Source: Neisseria dentiae (lineage in GTDB: Bacteria; Pseudomonadota; Gammaproteobacteria; Burkholderiales; Neisseriaceae). From it: a DNA stretch of 64,000 bases. Below the pieces are notes generated by a model, which saw only the letters and a program-made list of their open reading frames with translations, was not told the DNA's origin and made no database searches. The stretch's first letter is position 1. Each line of letters begins with the position of its first letter. The position numbers were made by a program, and so were the translations under genes. Shown here piece by piece: positions 33,316-42,070 of this stretch. The stretch lies in contig NZ_CP059570.1 in assembly GCF_014055005.1 (NCBI RefSeq), forward strand, positions 1,860,001 through 1,924,000, in the 5' to 3' direction.

Positions 33316-35679
33316 TTAACGCCGCAGTTGCGCGCCCGCACTTTCAGCGGATTTCACCAGTTTTTCGATTAAAGGCTCCACCGCTTCGTCGGTCAGCGTG
33401 GCTTCCGCATCCTGCAACAGAACTTTCACCGCGATACTCTTCATGCCTTCGGGCAAACCGGCGCCGCGGTAAACGTCGAACACGGCGATTTCCTGCACCA
33501 AACTGCTCTTCACACTATTCAGTGCGCCCAGCAAAGCATCGTGCGATACATTCTCCGGCAACACAAACGCCAAATCGCGGCGCACGGGCTGGAATTTGGA
33601 CACGGGGCGGTAAACGGTTTTTTCTTTGCCGAGCACGGCGGCCATGTCGATTTCAAACACCAGCGCGGCTTGCGGCAGGTCGTATTTTTGCAGCCATTGC
33701 GGATGCAGCTCACCGATAAAGCCGACGGTATGGCCGTCCATCACGATTTCGGCGGTGCGGCCGGGGTGCAGTGCGGGATGTTCGGCCTTCACGAACGACA
33801 CGTTTTTGCCGCCCAGCAAATCTTCGACATCGCCTTTCACATCGTAAAAATCGGCCGCACGGGTTTTCTCGCCCCATTGTTCGGGATCGGCGGAGCCGTA
33901 CACTAGGCCGCCGATGCGTTCGTTTTGCACGAAACGGCCGTCTGAACCTTTGCTGAACACGCGGGCGATTTCAAACACGCGCACGCGGTTTTGTTTGCGG
34001 TTGAGGTTGTTTTGCAGGATTTCCACCAAGCCGCCGATCAGGGTGGAGCGCATCACGCTGTATTGCGCGGCCAGCGGGTTTTGCAGGCGGATGGGGTTTT
34101 CGTTGGCGGCAAAGTCGCGCTCCCATTGCTCGTCCACGAAGGCATAGCTCACCACTTCCTGATAGCCGCGCGCGGCCATTTGGTTGTAAACGACAAAGCG
34201 GTTGCGGCGGGTTTCGGGCAGTGCCAACATTTTCAGACGGCCTGAAGTGGCATCGTCGGGAATGTTTTCATAGCCGTAAACGCGGGCGATTTCTTCGATT
34301 AAATCGGCTTCGATTTCGATGTCGTAACGGAAGCTCGGCGATGTGGTTTGCAGGCCGTCTGAAACTTTTTTCGGTTGCAGGCCCAGCGCAGCCAAAATGC
34401 TTTCGATGCGCGCTTCGTCCACCGCCACACCCAATAGTTTTTCCACCCGCGCCGTACGCACGGCTACGGTTTTGCGTTCGGGAAGCTTGCCCACGGCCTC
34501 TGTTATTTCGCCCGCCGCGCCGCCGCAGATCTGCAACACCAATTCGCTGGCGCGCTCGATGGCGTCGCGCTGCAATTCAAAGTCCACGCCGCGCTCGAAG
34601 CGGAAAGACGAATCGGAACCGAAGCCGTATTGGCGCGATTTGCCGGCGATGATTTCCGGTGCGAACCAAGCTGCTTCCAGCACGATGTTTTTGGTGCCGT
34701 CTGAAACCGCGCTCGCTGCGCCGCCCATGATGCCGGCCATGCTCAACGCACCTTGTTCGTCGGCAATCACCAAAGTGTTTTCAGACAGGCATACGGTTTT
34801 TTCATTTAAACATTCCAGCGTTTCGCCTTCTGCGGCGCGGCGCACGATAATGCTGCCGGAAAGTTTGTCGGCATCAAACACGTGCATCGGCTGGCCAAGC
34901 TCCAGCATCACATAGTTGCCGATATCAACCAGCGCCGAAATGCTGCGGATGCCACTGCGCGCCAAACGCTGTTTCAACCAATCGGGCGTGGGCGCTTCGG
35001 CGTTCACGTTCTCAATCACGCGGCTTAAAAAGCGGCCGCAATCGGCAGGCGCATCAATGCGCACCGGCTGGATTTTGCTGCTTTGCACGGCGGCCGTCTG
35101 AACCGCTACCGGCGTGTGGGCGCATTGGGTCAAGGCCGCCACTTCGCGCGCCAAGCCTTTAATCGACAGGCAGTCGGCACGGTTGGGCGTGATTTTCAGG
35201 GTGAAAACGGTGTCGTCCAAATCCAGATAGTCGCGCAGGTTTTGGCCAACGGGCGCATCGGCGGGCAGAATGTGCAGGCCGTCCACACCGTCGTCGGGCA
35301 GCCCCAATTCGTTGGTGGAACACAGCATGCCGTTGGAAACCTGCCCGCGCATTTTGGTGGGCTTGATTTTGAAATTGCCCGGCAGTACCGCATCCGGCAA
35401 GGCGCACGGCACTTTGATGCCGGCGCGCACATTCGGCGCACCGCAAACGATTTGAATTAATTCGCCGGTGCCGGCATCGACTTGGGTAACGTTCAGGCGG
35501 TCGGCATCGGGATGTTTTTCCACCGACTTTACTTCGGCCACCACCACGCCGCTAAACTCGGGCGCAGCTTTGTCGGCTTCTTCGACTTCGAGGCCGGACA
35601 TGGTGAGCAGATGGGCGAATTCGTCGGCGGAAAGATTGGCATCGGCTTGGGTTTTCAGCCAGTTGTAGGAAAATTGCAT
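33316..35679 (-). CDS. pheT: Phenylalanyl-tRNA synthetase beta subunit
   Basis: The 787-residue large subunit of the alpha2-beta2 synthetase. Domains in order: the tRNA-binding OB fold near residues 40-150 (VVVAEVKSVEKHPDADRLNV), B3/B4 editing domain around 200-400 (DIGNYVMLELGQPMHVFDAD), B5, catalytic-like core, and the ferredoxin-like anticodon-binding domain at the end (KFQPVRRDLAFVLPENVSHD). Three DUS copies occur in frame. It is separated from pheS by about 1.2 kb holding three small genes. Confidence 0.97.
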   Translation of the reverse strand: MQFSYNWLKTQADANLSADEFAHLLTMSGLEVEEADKAAPEFSGVVVAEVKSVEKHPDADRLNVTQVDAGTGELIQIVCGAPNVRAGIKVPCALPDAVLPGNFKIKPTKMRGQVSNGMLCSTNELGLPDDGVDGLHILPADAPVGQNLRDYLDLDDTVFTLKITPNRADCLSIKGLAREVAALTQCAHTPVAVQTAAVQSSKIQPVRIDAPADCGRFLSRVIENVNAEAPTPDWLKQRLARSGIRSISALVDIGNYVMLELGQPMHVFDADKLSGSIIVRRAAEGETLECLNEKTVCLSENTLVIADEQGALSMAGIMGGAASAVSDGTKNIVLEAAWFAPEIIAGKSRQYGFGSDSSFRFERGVDFELQRDAIERASELVLQICGGAAGEITEAVGKLPERKTVAVRTARVEKLLGVAVDEARIESILAALGLQPKKVSDGLQTTSPSFRYDIEIEADLIEEIARVYGYENIPDDATSGRLKMLALPETRRNRFVVYNQMAARGYQEVVSYAFVDEQWERDFAANENPIRLQNPLAAQYSVMRSTLIGGLVEILQNNLNRKQNRVRVFEIARVFSKGSDGRFVQNERIGGLVYGSADPEQWGEKTRAADFYDVKGDVEDLLGGKNVSFVKAEHPALHPGRTAEIVMDGHTVGFIGELHPQWLQKYDLPQAALVFEIDMAAVLGKEKTVYRPVSKFQPVRRDLAFVLPENVSHDALLGALNSVKSSLVQEIAVFDVYRGAGLPEGMKSIAVKVLLQDAEATLTDEAVEPLIEKLVKSAESAGAQLRR

Positions 35680-35751
35680 GAGGTATCTCTTGTGATAATA
35701 ATATTCAAACCGGTTATTTCAAATTTTCAGACGGCCTGTGCCGGAAAATAG

Positions 35752-36054
35752 TTATTTCAAAACAATATAATGGGATTCGATTATCCTGCGGAAATCGGGG
35801 CTGGCCAGCTGCCAGTCGACAATATCCACTTTCCACGGCAAGTCGGATTCGGAAAAGGCTTCGGCCAAAGCGGCGTGTACGGATAAGGGTAAGGCCTTCT
35901 CCTTGGTGATTATTGCCAAATCCAAATCGGAATAAGGTTTGGCCGTGCCTTTCACCCGCGAGCCGAACGCCCAAACCGCATATTGCGGAACATATTTTTG
36001 CAGAATCCGCATGATGATGTGCAAATATTCAGGCGCAACGTCCAAACCTTTCAT
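35752..36054 (-). CDS. mntA: MntA-type nucleotidyltransferase antitoxin
   Basis: A 100-residue minimal nucleotidyltransferase. The motif GSRVKGTAKPYSDLDLA fits GSx10DxD exactly, with a third acidic residue in WKVDIVDW. In type VII toxin-antitoxin systems MntA adenylylates a Tyr on its HEPN partner and so neutralises it. It starts four bases after the hepT stop codon, so the two are co-translated. The function is inferred from motifs and pairing. Confidence 0.9.
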   Translation of the reverse strand: MKGLDVAPEYLHIIMRILQKYVPQYAVWAFGSRVKGTAKPYSDLDLAIITKEKALPLSVHAALAEAFSESDLPWKVDIVDWQLASPDFRRIIESHYIVLK

Positions 36055-36058
36055 CGGC

Positions 36059-36472
36059 TTACTCCGCCAGTTTTTCTTGCAATGTATTTTGCAAAAATAC
36101 CGCTTCGGTCAAAAATTTTTCTATGCCTTGCACCACTGTCAAGGCAACCGCTTCGTCGTAAGTGTGGCTGGTGCGGCTGCGCATATCGCGGTATTGCCTC
36201 CAGTCCGACCAATCGCCAAGCAGCAAACCTTGTTCGTTGGCGGTGCGGATCAGGTCTTGAAATGTCATTAAATCAATTTCGGCAGGATTAGCAGAAGCAT
36301 ATTCCAGATAACGTTTCAATGTTTTGTGGCTGATTTCGTAGGTAAACTCAAACCGCTGTATCAGGCCGTCGCGGATTTGGGTGTCGCTGATGTCTTGCAG
36401 GTAACGCTGCCAGCCTTCCTGCAAACGCATCACGGCGTTGCTTAAGGGTTGAATGTTCAGTTTATCCATCAT
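36059..36472 (-). CDS. hepT: HepT-type HEPN ribonuclease toxin
   Basis: A 137-residue all-helical HEPN protein of the HI0074 type. The segment MRSRTSHTYDEAV contains RSRTSHTY, an exact Rx4HxY motif: Arg and His are the HEPN catalytic pair and Tyr is the expected AMP-acceptor. An earlier segment, FEFTYEISHKTLKRYLE, is typical of the family. It is first in the pair, upstream of mntA, with two adjacent ATG codons at its start. It probably cleaves RNA when not modified. Confidence 0.9.
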   Translation of the reverse strand: MMDKLNIQPLSNAVMRLQEGWQRYLQDISDTQIRDGLIQRFEFTYEISHKTLKRYLEYASANPAEIDLMTFQDLIRTANEQGLLLGDWSDWRQYRDMRSRTSHTYDEAVALTVVQGIEKFLTEAVFLQNTLQEKLAE

Positions 36473-36541
36473 TGTTTAACCTTGATAGGCAGGCCGTCTG
36501 AAACAGCTTTTATTCACATTTTTGTATTGATAAAGGCTAAA

Positions 36542-36832
36542 TCAGCAAGCCTGCCGATACAATAAAAATATGCCGTAAATGCAAATAAAGCAAACAATCA
36601 GAGCCAATTTTTCCCAACGCCTGCAATATGGTTGCAAACAGCAGGCCAACAAACCGAAAACTGCACCCAGCCCAACAAACCAAACCGCATATCGACTCCA
36701 GTTTAAAGCCGCTTCGATATCGCCGTTTCCTATTTTCAAATCAGCCAGTTGCATGGCTTGATGGTTGCAATAGCCAAATAATGCAACACAAATCATCATC
36801 GCCGCAAACGGCCACAACCAAGCTTGCCTCAT
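36542..36832 (-). CDS. Small uncharacterised membrane protein
   Basis: A 96-residue protein with three hydrophobic segments (around residues 7-25, 45-65 and 75-92) and several Cys. I do not recognise it. It starts at ATG 36830-36832, eight bases after the pheS stop codon, which suggests it is translated from the pheS transcript. Whether it belongs with the hepT-mntA pair or is an independent insertion cannot be told. Confidence 0.6.
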   Translation of the reverse strand: MRQAWLWPFAAMMICVALFGYCNHQAMQLADLKIGNGDIEAALNWSRYAVWFVGLGAVFGLLACCLQPYCRRWEKLALIVCFICIYGIFLLYRQAC

Positions 36833-36839
36833 CAAGAGC

Positions 36840-37829
36840 TTATCGGAATTGTTTCAAAAAATTCAAATCGTTATCGAAAAACAGCCGCAAGTCATTCACA
36901 CCATAGCGCAGCATGGCGAAGCGATCCAGTCCGATGCCGAAGGCAAAGCCGGTGTAGCGTTCAGGATCGATATTCACATTTTTCAACACATTGGGGTGCA
37001 CCATGCCGCAACCACCCACTTCCAGCCACCGCCCATTGTCGCCCATGATGTCGATTTCGGCGGAAGGTTCGGTAAACGGGAAAAACGAGGGGCGGAAGCG
37101 CACTTGCAAGTCGTCGCGCTCGAAAAAGCGGCGGATAAAGTCGGTGAACACGGCTTTCAAGTCGGCCATCGTTACGCCTTCTTCCACCCACAAACCTTCG
37201 GCCTGGTGGAACATCGGCGAGTGGGTGGCGTCGGAATCGACGCGGTACACGCGGCCGGGGGCGATGATGCGGATGGGCGGGTTCTTTTTATCCAGCATAT
37301 AGCGGATTTGAATCGGCGAGGTGTGGGTGCGCAGCACATCGCCGTTTTCCACGTAAAAAGTATCCTGCATGGCGCGCGCGGGGTGGTTTTGCGGGATATT
37401 GAGCGCTTGGAAGTTGTGGAAATCGTCTTCGATTTCGGGGCCGTCGGCCACGTCGAAACCCATGCCGTGAAAGAGTTCGACCACGCGTTGCAGGGTCAGG
37501 GTAACGGGGTGCAGGCCGCCGCTCTTTTGGCCGCGGCCGGGCAGGGTAACATCGAGCGCTTCGGCTGCCAACTGCGCTTGCAGTTTGGCGGCGTTAAGCG
37601 CATCGCGTTTTTCGTTATAGGCCGTCTGAAAACGGTTTTTACATTCGTTGATGTGCGCGCCGACGGTTTTCTTTTCTTCGGGCGGCAGGCTGCCGAGCTG
37701 TTTCAGCAGGGCGTTCAATTCGCCGGTTTTGCCCATGTAGCGGGCTTTAACCAACTCTAAAGCTTGAAAATCGGCGGCGGCGGCCACTGCGGCAATGCCT
37801 TCCGCGGCGATACGGTTTACATTTTCCAT
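36840..37829 (-). CDS. pheS: Phenylalanyl-tRNA synthetase alpha subunit
   Basis: The 329-residue catalytic subunit. An N-terminal coiled coil precedes class II motifs: GFDVADGPEIEDDFHNFQAL, HPARAMQDTFYV (motif 1-2 region), TSPIQIRYM, and GGCGMVHPNVL plus FGIGLDRFAMLRYGVNDLR (motif 3). ATG 37829 gives the standard start MENVNRIAAEG; the longer frame upstream is non-homologous. The ribosome-binding site is weak, and I see no clear attenuator leader. Confidence 0.97.
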   Translation of the reverse strand: MENVNRIAAEGIAAVAAAADFQALELVKARYMGKTGELNALLKQLGSLPPEEKKTVGAHINECKNRFQTAYNEKRDALNAAKLQAQLAAEALDVTLPGRGQKSGGLHPVTLTLQRVVELFHGMGFDVADGPEIEDDFHNFQALNIPQNHPARAMQDTFYVENGDVLRTHTSPIQIRYMLDKKNPPIRIIAPGRVYRVDSDATHSPMFHQAEGLWVEEGVTMADLKAVFTDFIRRFFERDDLQVRFRPSFFPFTEPSAEIDIMGDNGRWLEVGGCGMVHPNVLKNVNIDPERYTGFAFGIGLDRFAMLRYGVNDLRLFFDNDLNFLKQFR

Positions 37830-38671
37830 AATATTGATTCGTTTGAATTCTGTGGTTCGTCCCGCACGATACGGCAGGATGCGGCAAATAACTAGGGGCT
37901 GACGGCAAACGGAATTGCCGCAGCCCCCGAGGCCGTCTGAAACCCATCCAAACAACCCCTGTAGCCTTCCGCTTCAGTTTGAAAGCCGGTTATTGTAACG
38001 CAAATTGCACCGAAAAAACAGCGGGCTAAAGCAGGCACAGGGCCTTTGTAAAAGACCTCCCTCTCAAGGTGAGGCAGCTCAGCGGGTGCAGACATATCCA
38101 AATATAAAGCCAAGCAAGCGTGCAACACGCAACACAGAAATACGCCGCAGCCGGTTTTTTTGCGGAGATTTCCGATATATCGATATTTCCCGCCTACCAC
38201 ATTTGCCCATCCCCTCCTACAAAACCGTTTTTTTCAGACGGCCTTCACAACCGCCCTCCCCCGAGCCGCAAGCACGCCCAACTGCCCAAGCCAGTCCATC
38301 ACCATCATCACTGTTGCATAATTTACCAATTTATTGCAAATGGCAAATAATTATTTGCATTACTTTATCATGAGTGATAAATTTAGTTTACATTTGTAAA
38401 TTATGGAATTGGAATTTATAAAATCAAAAAGCATTTTTTGAAAACTCTATTTTCATATTTTTATTGATGTTAAACAATAAGATAAATGTTTATTTTAAAA
38501 ACATATAAAAATTAAAAAAGATTTATTGGTTATTTTAAATCAATAAATTCTGAATAAGTTTGTATTTCTTAACAAAACAAAACAATCGAGAAACAACTTT
38601 GCCGTCATTTCGAAAGTTTTTCAAGCTATTGTTTTAAAACAAATTTACCAACAACATTACGGAGCTTCAAA
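37830..38671. other. 842-bp intergenic region between divergent pheS and the surface-protein gene
   Basis: Holds the pheS leader with a DUS, a decayed third copy of the MITE A repeat (38040-38160), a DUS near 38236, and then about 350 bases of very AT-rich DNA (38310-38660) ahead of the surface-protein gene. The last part has runs of A and T and probably contains its promoter. ACGGAGC at 38659-38665 is its ribosome-binding site. No gene is seen. Confidence 0.5.
38040..38160. repeat. MITE A relic (copy 3)
   Basis: GGCCTTTGTAAAAGACC, GTGCAGACATATCC, AAGCAAGCGTGCAAC and ACACAGAAATACGCCGCAG match, in order and with substitutions, the interior of the repeats at 5723-5864 and 19556-19715. Confidence 0.55.
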
Positions 38672-41600
38672 ATGTCAAACCAAATTATTCTCACCGTTAT
38701 CCGGCCGAAAGGCACATCAGCCACCGAGCAAGCCGCCCGTTTCAATGTAAATGCCGGTTCCGGCCAAGCCTTACACATACAGGCTGCCGCACTCGCCGAC
38801 TATCAGCTTGCCGATGCCGCCACCGGCCTTGCCCCTGAAAATCTGGAATTCACCCGGGTGGGCGACAACCTGCACATTCGCGACAAAGCCTCTGCTTCCG
38901 CCCGCCCCGACATCGTTATCGAAAACTACTACGCCCATGCAACCGGCAATATCAAAGGCTTGCAGGCTGATGGTTCGCTGACTGCCTATGACGGCGAAAT
39001 TCCCGCCAAACCCTTAACAGCCGAACAAGTAACCGTGCACCAAAACAACTCCGGCAACGGCGTAAACAAACTGGCCGTGGCCTTAGGCGGCCTGGCCGGT
39101 GCCGGCCTGCTCGGTGCATTGGCCGGCGGTGGCGGCGGTGGCGGCGGTTCCGATCAGGCGCCGGCAGCTGCGGCAACCCAAAGCAGCACATCTTCAACAA
39201 CCGCACAAGCTGCCGCTTCGTCTGCCAATACGGCCGCTAACGCCAAAATCGCAACATCTTCAAACACCGCAGCGCAAACAAATGCAGCAACAGAAGCCGC
39301 GGCCGATTCCGCAACCTCATCCGAGAGCACCGCAGCCGATACGCAAAACACTGCATCCGGCAGCACGACCGCACCTGTAAACACGCCGTCTGAAACCGTT
39401 TCCTCTTCCGACAAAGAAACCGAACAAACAACGACCGATTCCGCAACCTCATCCGAAAGCACCGCAGCCGATACACAAAACTCTGCGTCCGGCAGCACGA
39501 CCGCACCTGTAAACACGCCGTCTGAAACCGTTTCCTCTTCCGACAAAGAAACCGAACAAACAACGGCCGATTCCGCAACCTTATCCGAGAGTGCCGAATC
39601 CGATGCGAAAAACACCGCGTCCGGCAACACGACCGCACCTGTAAACACGCCGTCTGAAACCGTTTCAACAGATACCCCCGCCGCAGTTTCAGACGGCCAA
39701 ACCGCAACGCAAAACGGCTATCGTGTGTATGAACACCCGCAATACGGCAAATATATCGATGCCGCCGAATTCGGCACCGATCCGAGCGGCCAAACCGACA
39801 GTCTGGCCGCCATCAACGCCGCTTTAGCCGCCGCACACAAAGAAAACGCCGCCGTCTATTTGAGCGGCAGCCTGTATATTTCCAACCAAATCGTGTTAAA
39901 CAAAGCCAACTCGGGCGTAACCGCCCTGTTCGGCGACGGCATGGGCAAAACCACTATTTCGTTCGACAAAGCACAAACCGGCGTGTTCAATTCCGACACC
40001 AACGAAGACGATATCCGCGCGTTTGCCGGCATTCTGATCGACGGCCAAAGCAACAAAACCATTGCCGACTTGTCGGTGAAATACACCAACCCCGACTTTT
40101 ACCGCACCGGCCAAAGCTATTTCGGCAAAGTGAACGGCATTCTGGTAAACGATGCCGACAACACCTTGATCAGCAAAGTAGAAGTATCGGGTGCCAACCG
40201 TGCCGGCGTGTTTTTCACCTCCACCCAAACCCTGCAAAAAGACCCCGACAGCGCCAACGGCCGCACTTACAAAGCCCGCCTGATCCGCGGCGAGGTTGAT
40301 GAAACCTACGAAAACCTGCCTTTGGGCGAAAACAACCGCATCGTCGACAGCAATCTGCACCATAACCGCGTAGCCGGCGTATTGCTGGCCTACCAGAAAG
40401 ACTTCACCGCCGACGGCAACACCATGTCGTGGAACGGCCACGAAGCCGACGGCGGCACGGGTTACGGCATCGCCAGCATGGCAGGCAGCTACAACTACGG
40501 CATCACCTACACCAACAACACCACCGACCACAACTACCGCAAAGGTTTGGATGTACACGACGGTGACGATATCGTTATCGAAAACAACACATCCATCGGC
40601 GACCGCCTCTACGGCATTGCCGTGTATAACCGCCAATTCACGATGGATACGGTAAAAATCAACAACAACACCATTATCGCCGACCCCGATTTCCGCTTGG
40701 CGCAAGACGATAACGCAGGGTTGAAATATTTCGGTTACGCCGGCATCCATATGCAGACCAACACGCAGTTGCGCGATTTGCGCAGCAGCGATACCGGCCA
40801 TTTTGAAATCAGCGGCAATACCATCGAAAATCTGGACGTTTATCAAAACGCCACCCAAACCTACGGTATCGAATTCCGCAACCACGAGCCGAATATGCAC
40901 TACACGCTGGATATCACCGGCAACACCATCGAGGGCGCATCCACCAAATATGCCATCGCCGTGATCAACAACACCAAAAACACCACCCTCGGCACCAACG
41001 GCCAAGGCTCGGGCACGATTAATGTCGTGGATAACACCATCGATATCGACCGCATCCCCAAGGGTACCATGCCCGTGTTCATCATCGAAGAAAACAACAG
41101 CGGCCAGCTGCGCGGCGAAGTAACCGTATCCGGCAACAGCCTGACCATACGCGAACAGTCCGACGGCACCATCGAGGGTGTGCAGATGATCGGCAACGCC
41201 GAAACCTACCGCGTTACCGACAACACCTTCGAAATACACGGCACGATGGACAAACCCGTGATCAGTCTGCTCGGCCGTGCCGGCAGCGAAATTCCCGAAC
41301 TGTTTGTCAGCGGCAACGATATCACCACCGATTTAACCGGCAACCTCTACCGCAGCTGGATCGAACGCAATACCGTTGTCGATGTTTACGCCGACAACAA
41401 TACCCACAACGGCAAAGAGTTGGCGGAAGTGCAGCATATCGTTTCCACACCTGCCGCCGGTTATGCGCCTGAAACCGCCGAAACCGCCCATGTGTTGGAT
41501 TTGGGCATCGGCAGCGACACCATATCGGGCACCGGCACCAACCAAGCGGCATACAAGCAAACCGAAACCGCCGAAACGGCAACGGCTTCGGAAAGCACGG

Positions 41601-41800
41601 CCGAACTTTCCGAACAACTTTCAGACGGCCTGCCCGCTCTGAACGATTTGCTTGCCGTTACCGAATTGGATCTGTCTGCCGTATTGGGCGCGGAAAGCGG
41701 CGCGGGGCTGGCTGTCGGCGCCACCGTTACCGAATACGCACAATCAGTAAACATCTACGAAGAACAATGGCAAAGTGAAGTTTCTGCCTATATCGTGTAA
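38672..41800 (+). CDS. Large surface protein: BapA-like prefix, 44-residue repeats, beta-helix domain
   Basis: A 1042-residue protein without a Sec signal peptide. Residues 1-130 resemble the BapA/LapA-type prefix of type I-secreted adhesins (LEFTRVGDNLHIRDKA, PDIVIENYY). A hydrophobic GGLAGAGLLGALAGGGGGGG linker follows at about 145-163. Then comes a Ser/Thr/Ala-rich region with three 44-residue repeats (about 210-330), a pectate-lyase/epimerase-type beta-helix (about 350-930, many GN-T-I turns, starting KYIDAAEFGTDPSGQTDSLA), and a tail with LDLGIGSDTISGTGTN and LNDLLAVTELDLSAVLG. It is probably exported by a type I system encoded elsewhere. Enzyme activity is unproven. Confidence 0.72.
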   Translation: MSNQIILTVIRPKGTSATEQAARFNVNAGSGQALHIQAAALADYQLADAATGLAPENLEFTRVGDNLHIRDKASASARPDIVIENYYAHATGNIKGLQADGSLTAYDGEIPAKPLTAEQVTVHQNNSGNGVNKLAVALGGLAGAGLLGALAGGGGGGGGSDQAPAAAATQSSTSSTTAQAAASSANTAANAKIATSSNTAAQTNAATEAAADSATSSESTAADTQNTASGSTTAPVNTPSETVSSSDKETEQTTTDSATSSESTAADTQNSASGSTTAPVNTPSETVSSSDKETEQTTADSATLSESAESDAKNTASGNTTAPVNTPSETVSTDTPAAVSDGQTATQNGYRVYEHPQYGKYIDAAEFGTDPSGQTDSLAAINAALAAAHKENAAVYLSGSLYISNQIVLNKANSGVTALFGDGMGKTTISFDKAQTGVFNSDTNEDDIRAFAGILIDGQSNKTIADLSVKYTNPDFYRTGQSYFGKVNGILVNDADNTLISKVEVSGANRAGVFFTSTQTLQKDPDSANGRTYKARLIRGEVDETYENLPLGENNRIVDSNLHHNRVAGVLLAYQKDFTADGNTMSWNGHEADGGTGYGIASMAGSYNYGITYTNNTTDHNYRKGLDVHDGDDIVIENNTSIGDRLYGIAVYNRQFTMDTVKINNNTIIADPDFRLAQDDNAGLKYFGYAGIHMQTNTQLRDLRSSDTGHFEISGNTIENLDVYQNATQTYGIEFRNHEPNMHYTLDITGNTIEGASTKYAIAVINNTKNTTLGTNGQGSGTINVVDNTIDIDRIPKGTMPVFIIEENNSGQLRGEVTVSGNSLTIREQSDGTIEGVQMIGNAETYRVTDNTFEIHGTMDKPVISLLGRAGSEIPELFVSGNDITTDLTGNLYRSWIERNTVVDVYADNNTHNGKELAEVQHIVSTPAAGYAPETAETAHVLDLGIGSDTISGTGTNQAAYKQTETAETATASESTAELSEQLSDGLPALNDLLAVTELDLSAVLGAESGAGLAVGATVTEYAQSVNIYEEQWQSEVSAYIV
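39301..39665 (+). repeat. 132-bp in-frame tandem repeat, three copies, each with a DUS core
   Basis: Units start at 39301, 39433 and 39565 (the last partial), each opening GCCGATTCCGCAACC or a near variant. Each codes about 44 residues including SGSTTAPVNTPSETVSS. The 10-mer GCCGTCTGAA is in every unit, reading Pro-Ser-Glu after Thr. Copies 1 and 2 are nearly identical; copy 3 diverges. Confidence 0.92.
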
Positions 41801-41868
41801 CTAGGCGCTTTCAAGCCGACAAACTTCAAGCCGGGAGGTTCGAGCCCGCCCCGGCTTGCGAAACACCC

Positions 41869-41991
41869 ATGTCATGCCCGGGCCCGGCCCGGGTATCTGT
41901 TATTTCTTTTGAAACAACAAGATGCTCGGGTCAAGCCCGAGCATGACGCAAGTGTTTTAAGATATCGAAAAGAATTTTGCAAAGGTCTCAG
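41869..41991. repeat. Composite GTCATGCCCGGGC repeat with TTTGCAAAGGTCTC end
   Basis: Arms GTCATGCCCGGGCCCGGCCC and TCGGGTCAAGCCCGAGCATG are joined by TTATTTCTTTTGAAACAAC, then TTTTGCAAAGGTCTCA. Related, in inverted orientation, to 6957-7122. It lies between the convergent surface-protein and cysS genes. Confidence 0.6.
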
Positions 41992-42070
41992 ACCGTCTGA
42001 AAATAAATATGGCAAGTTGCCTGTTTTCAGACGGCCTGTGGTTTGATAACGGCTGCGGCTAACGGTGAAA

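Noticed and set aside
37830..37990. Possible attenuator or T-box ahead of pheS
   Set aside because: No Phe-rich leader peptide, no T-box sequence and no terminator/antiterminator pair could be made out.
39301..39665. Possible CRISPR array
   Set aside because: The 132-bp repeats are contiguous, in frame and coding, without spacers of constant length. No cas genes were seen in the window.
39896..41239. Minus-strand open frame of 447 codons opposite the surface-protein gene
   Set aside because: Antisense shadow; the plus-strand frame has a ribosome-binding site, full-length coherence and beta-helix periodicity.
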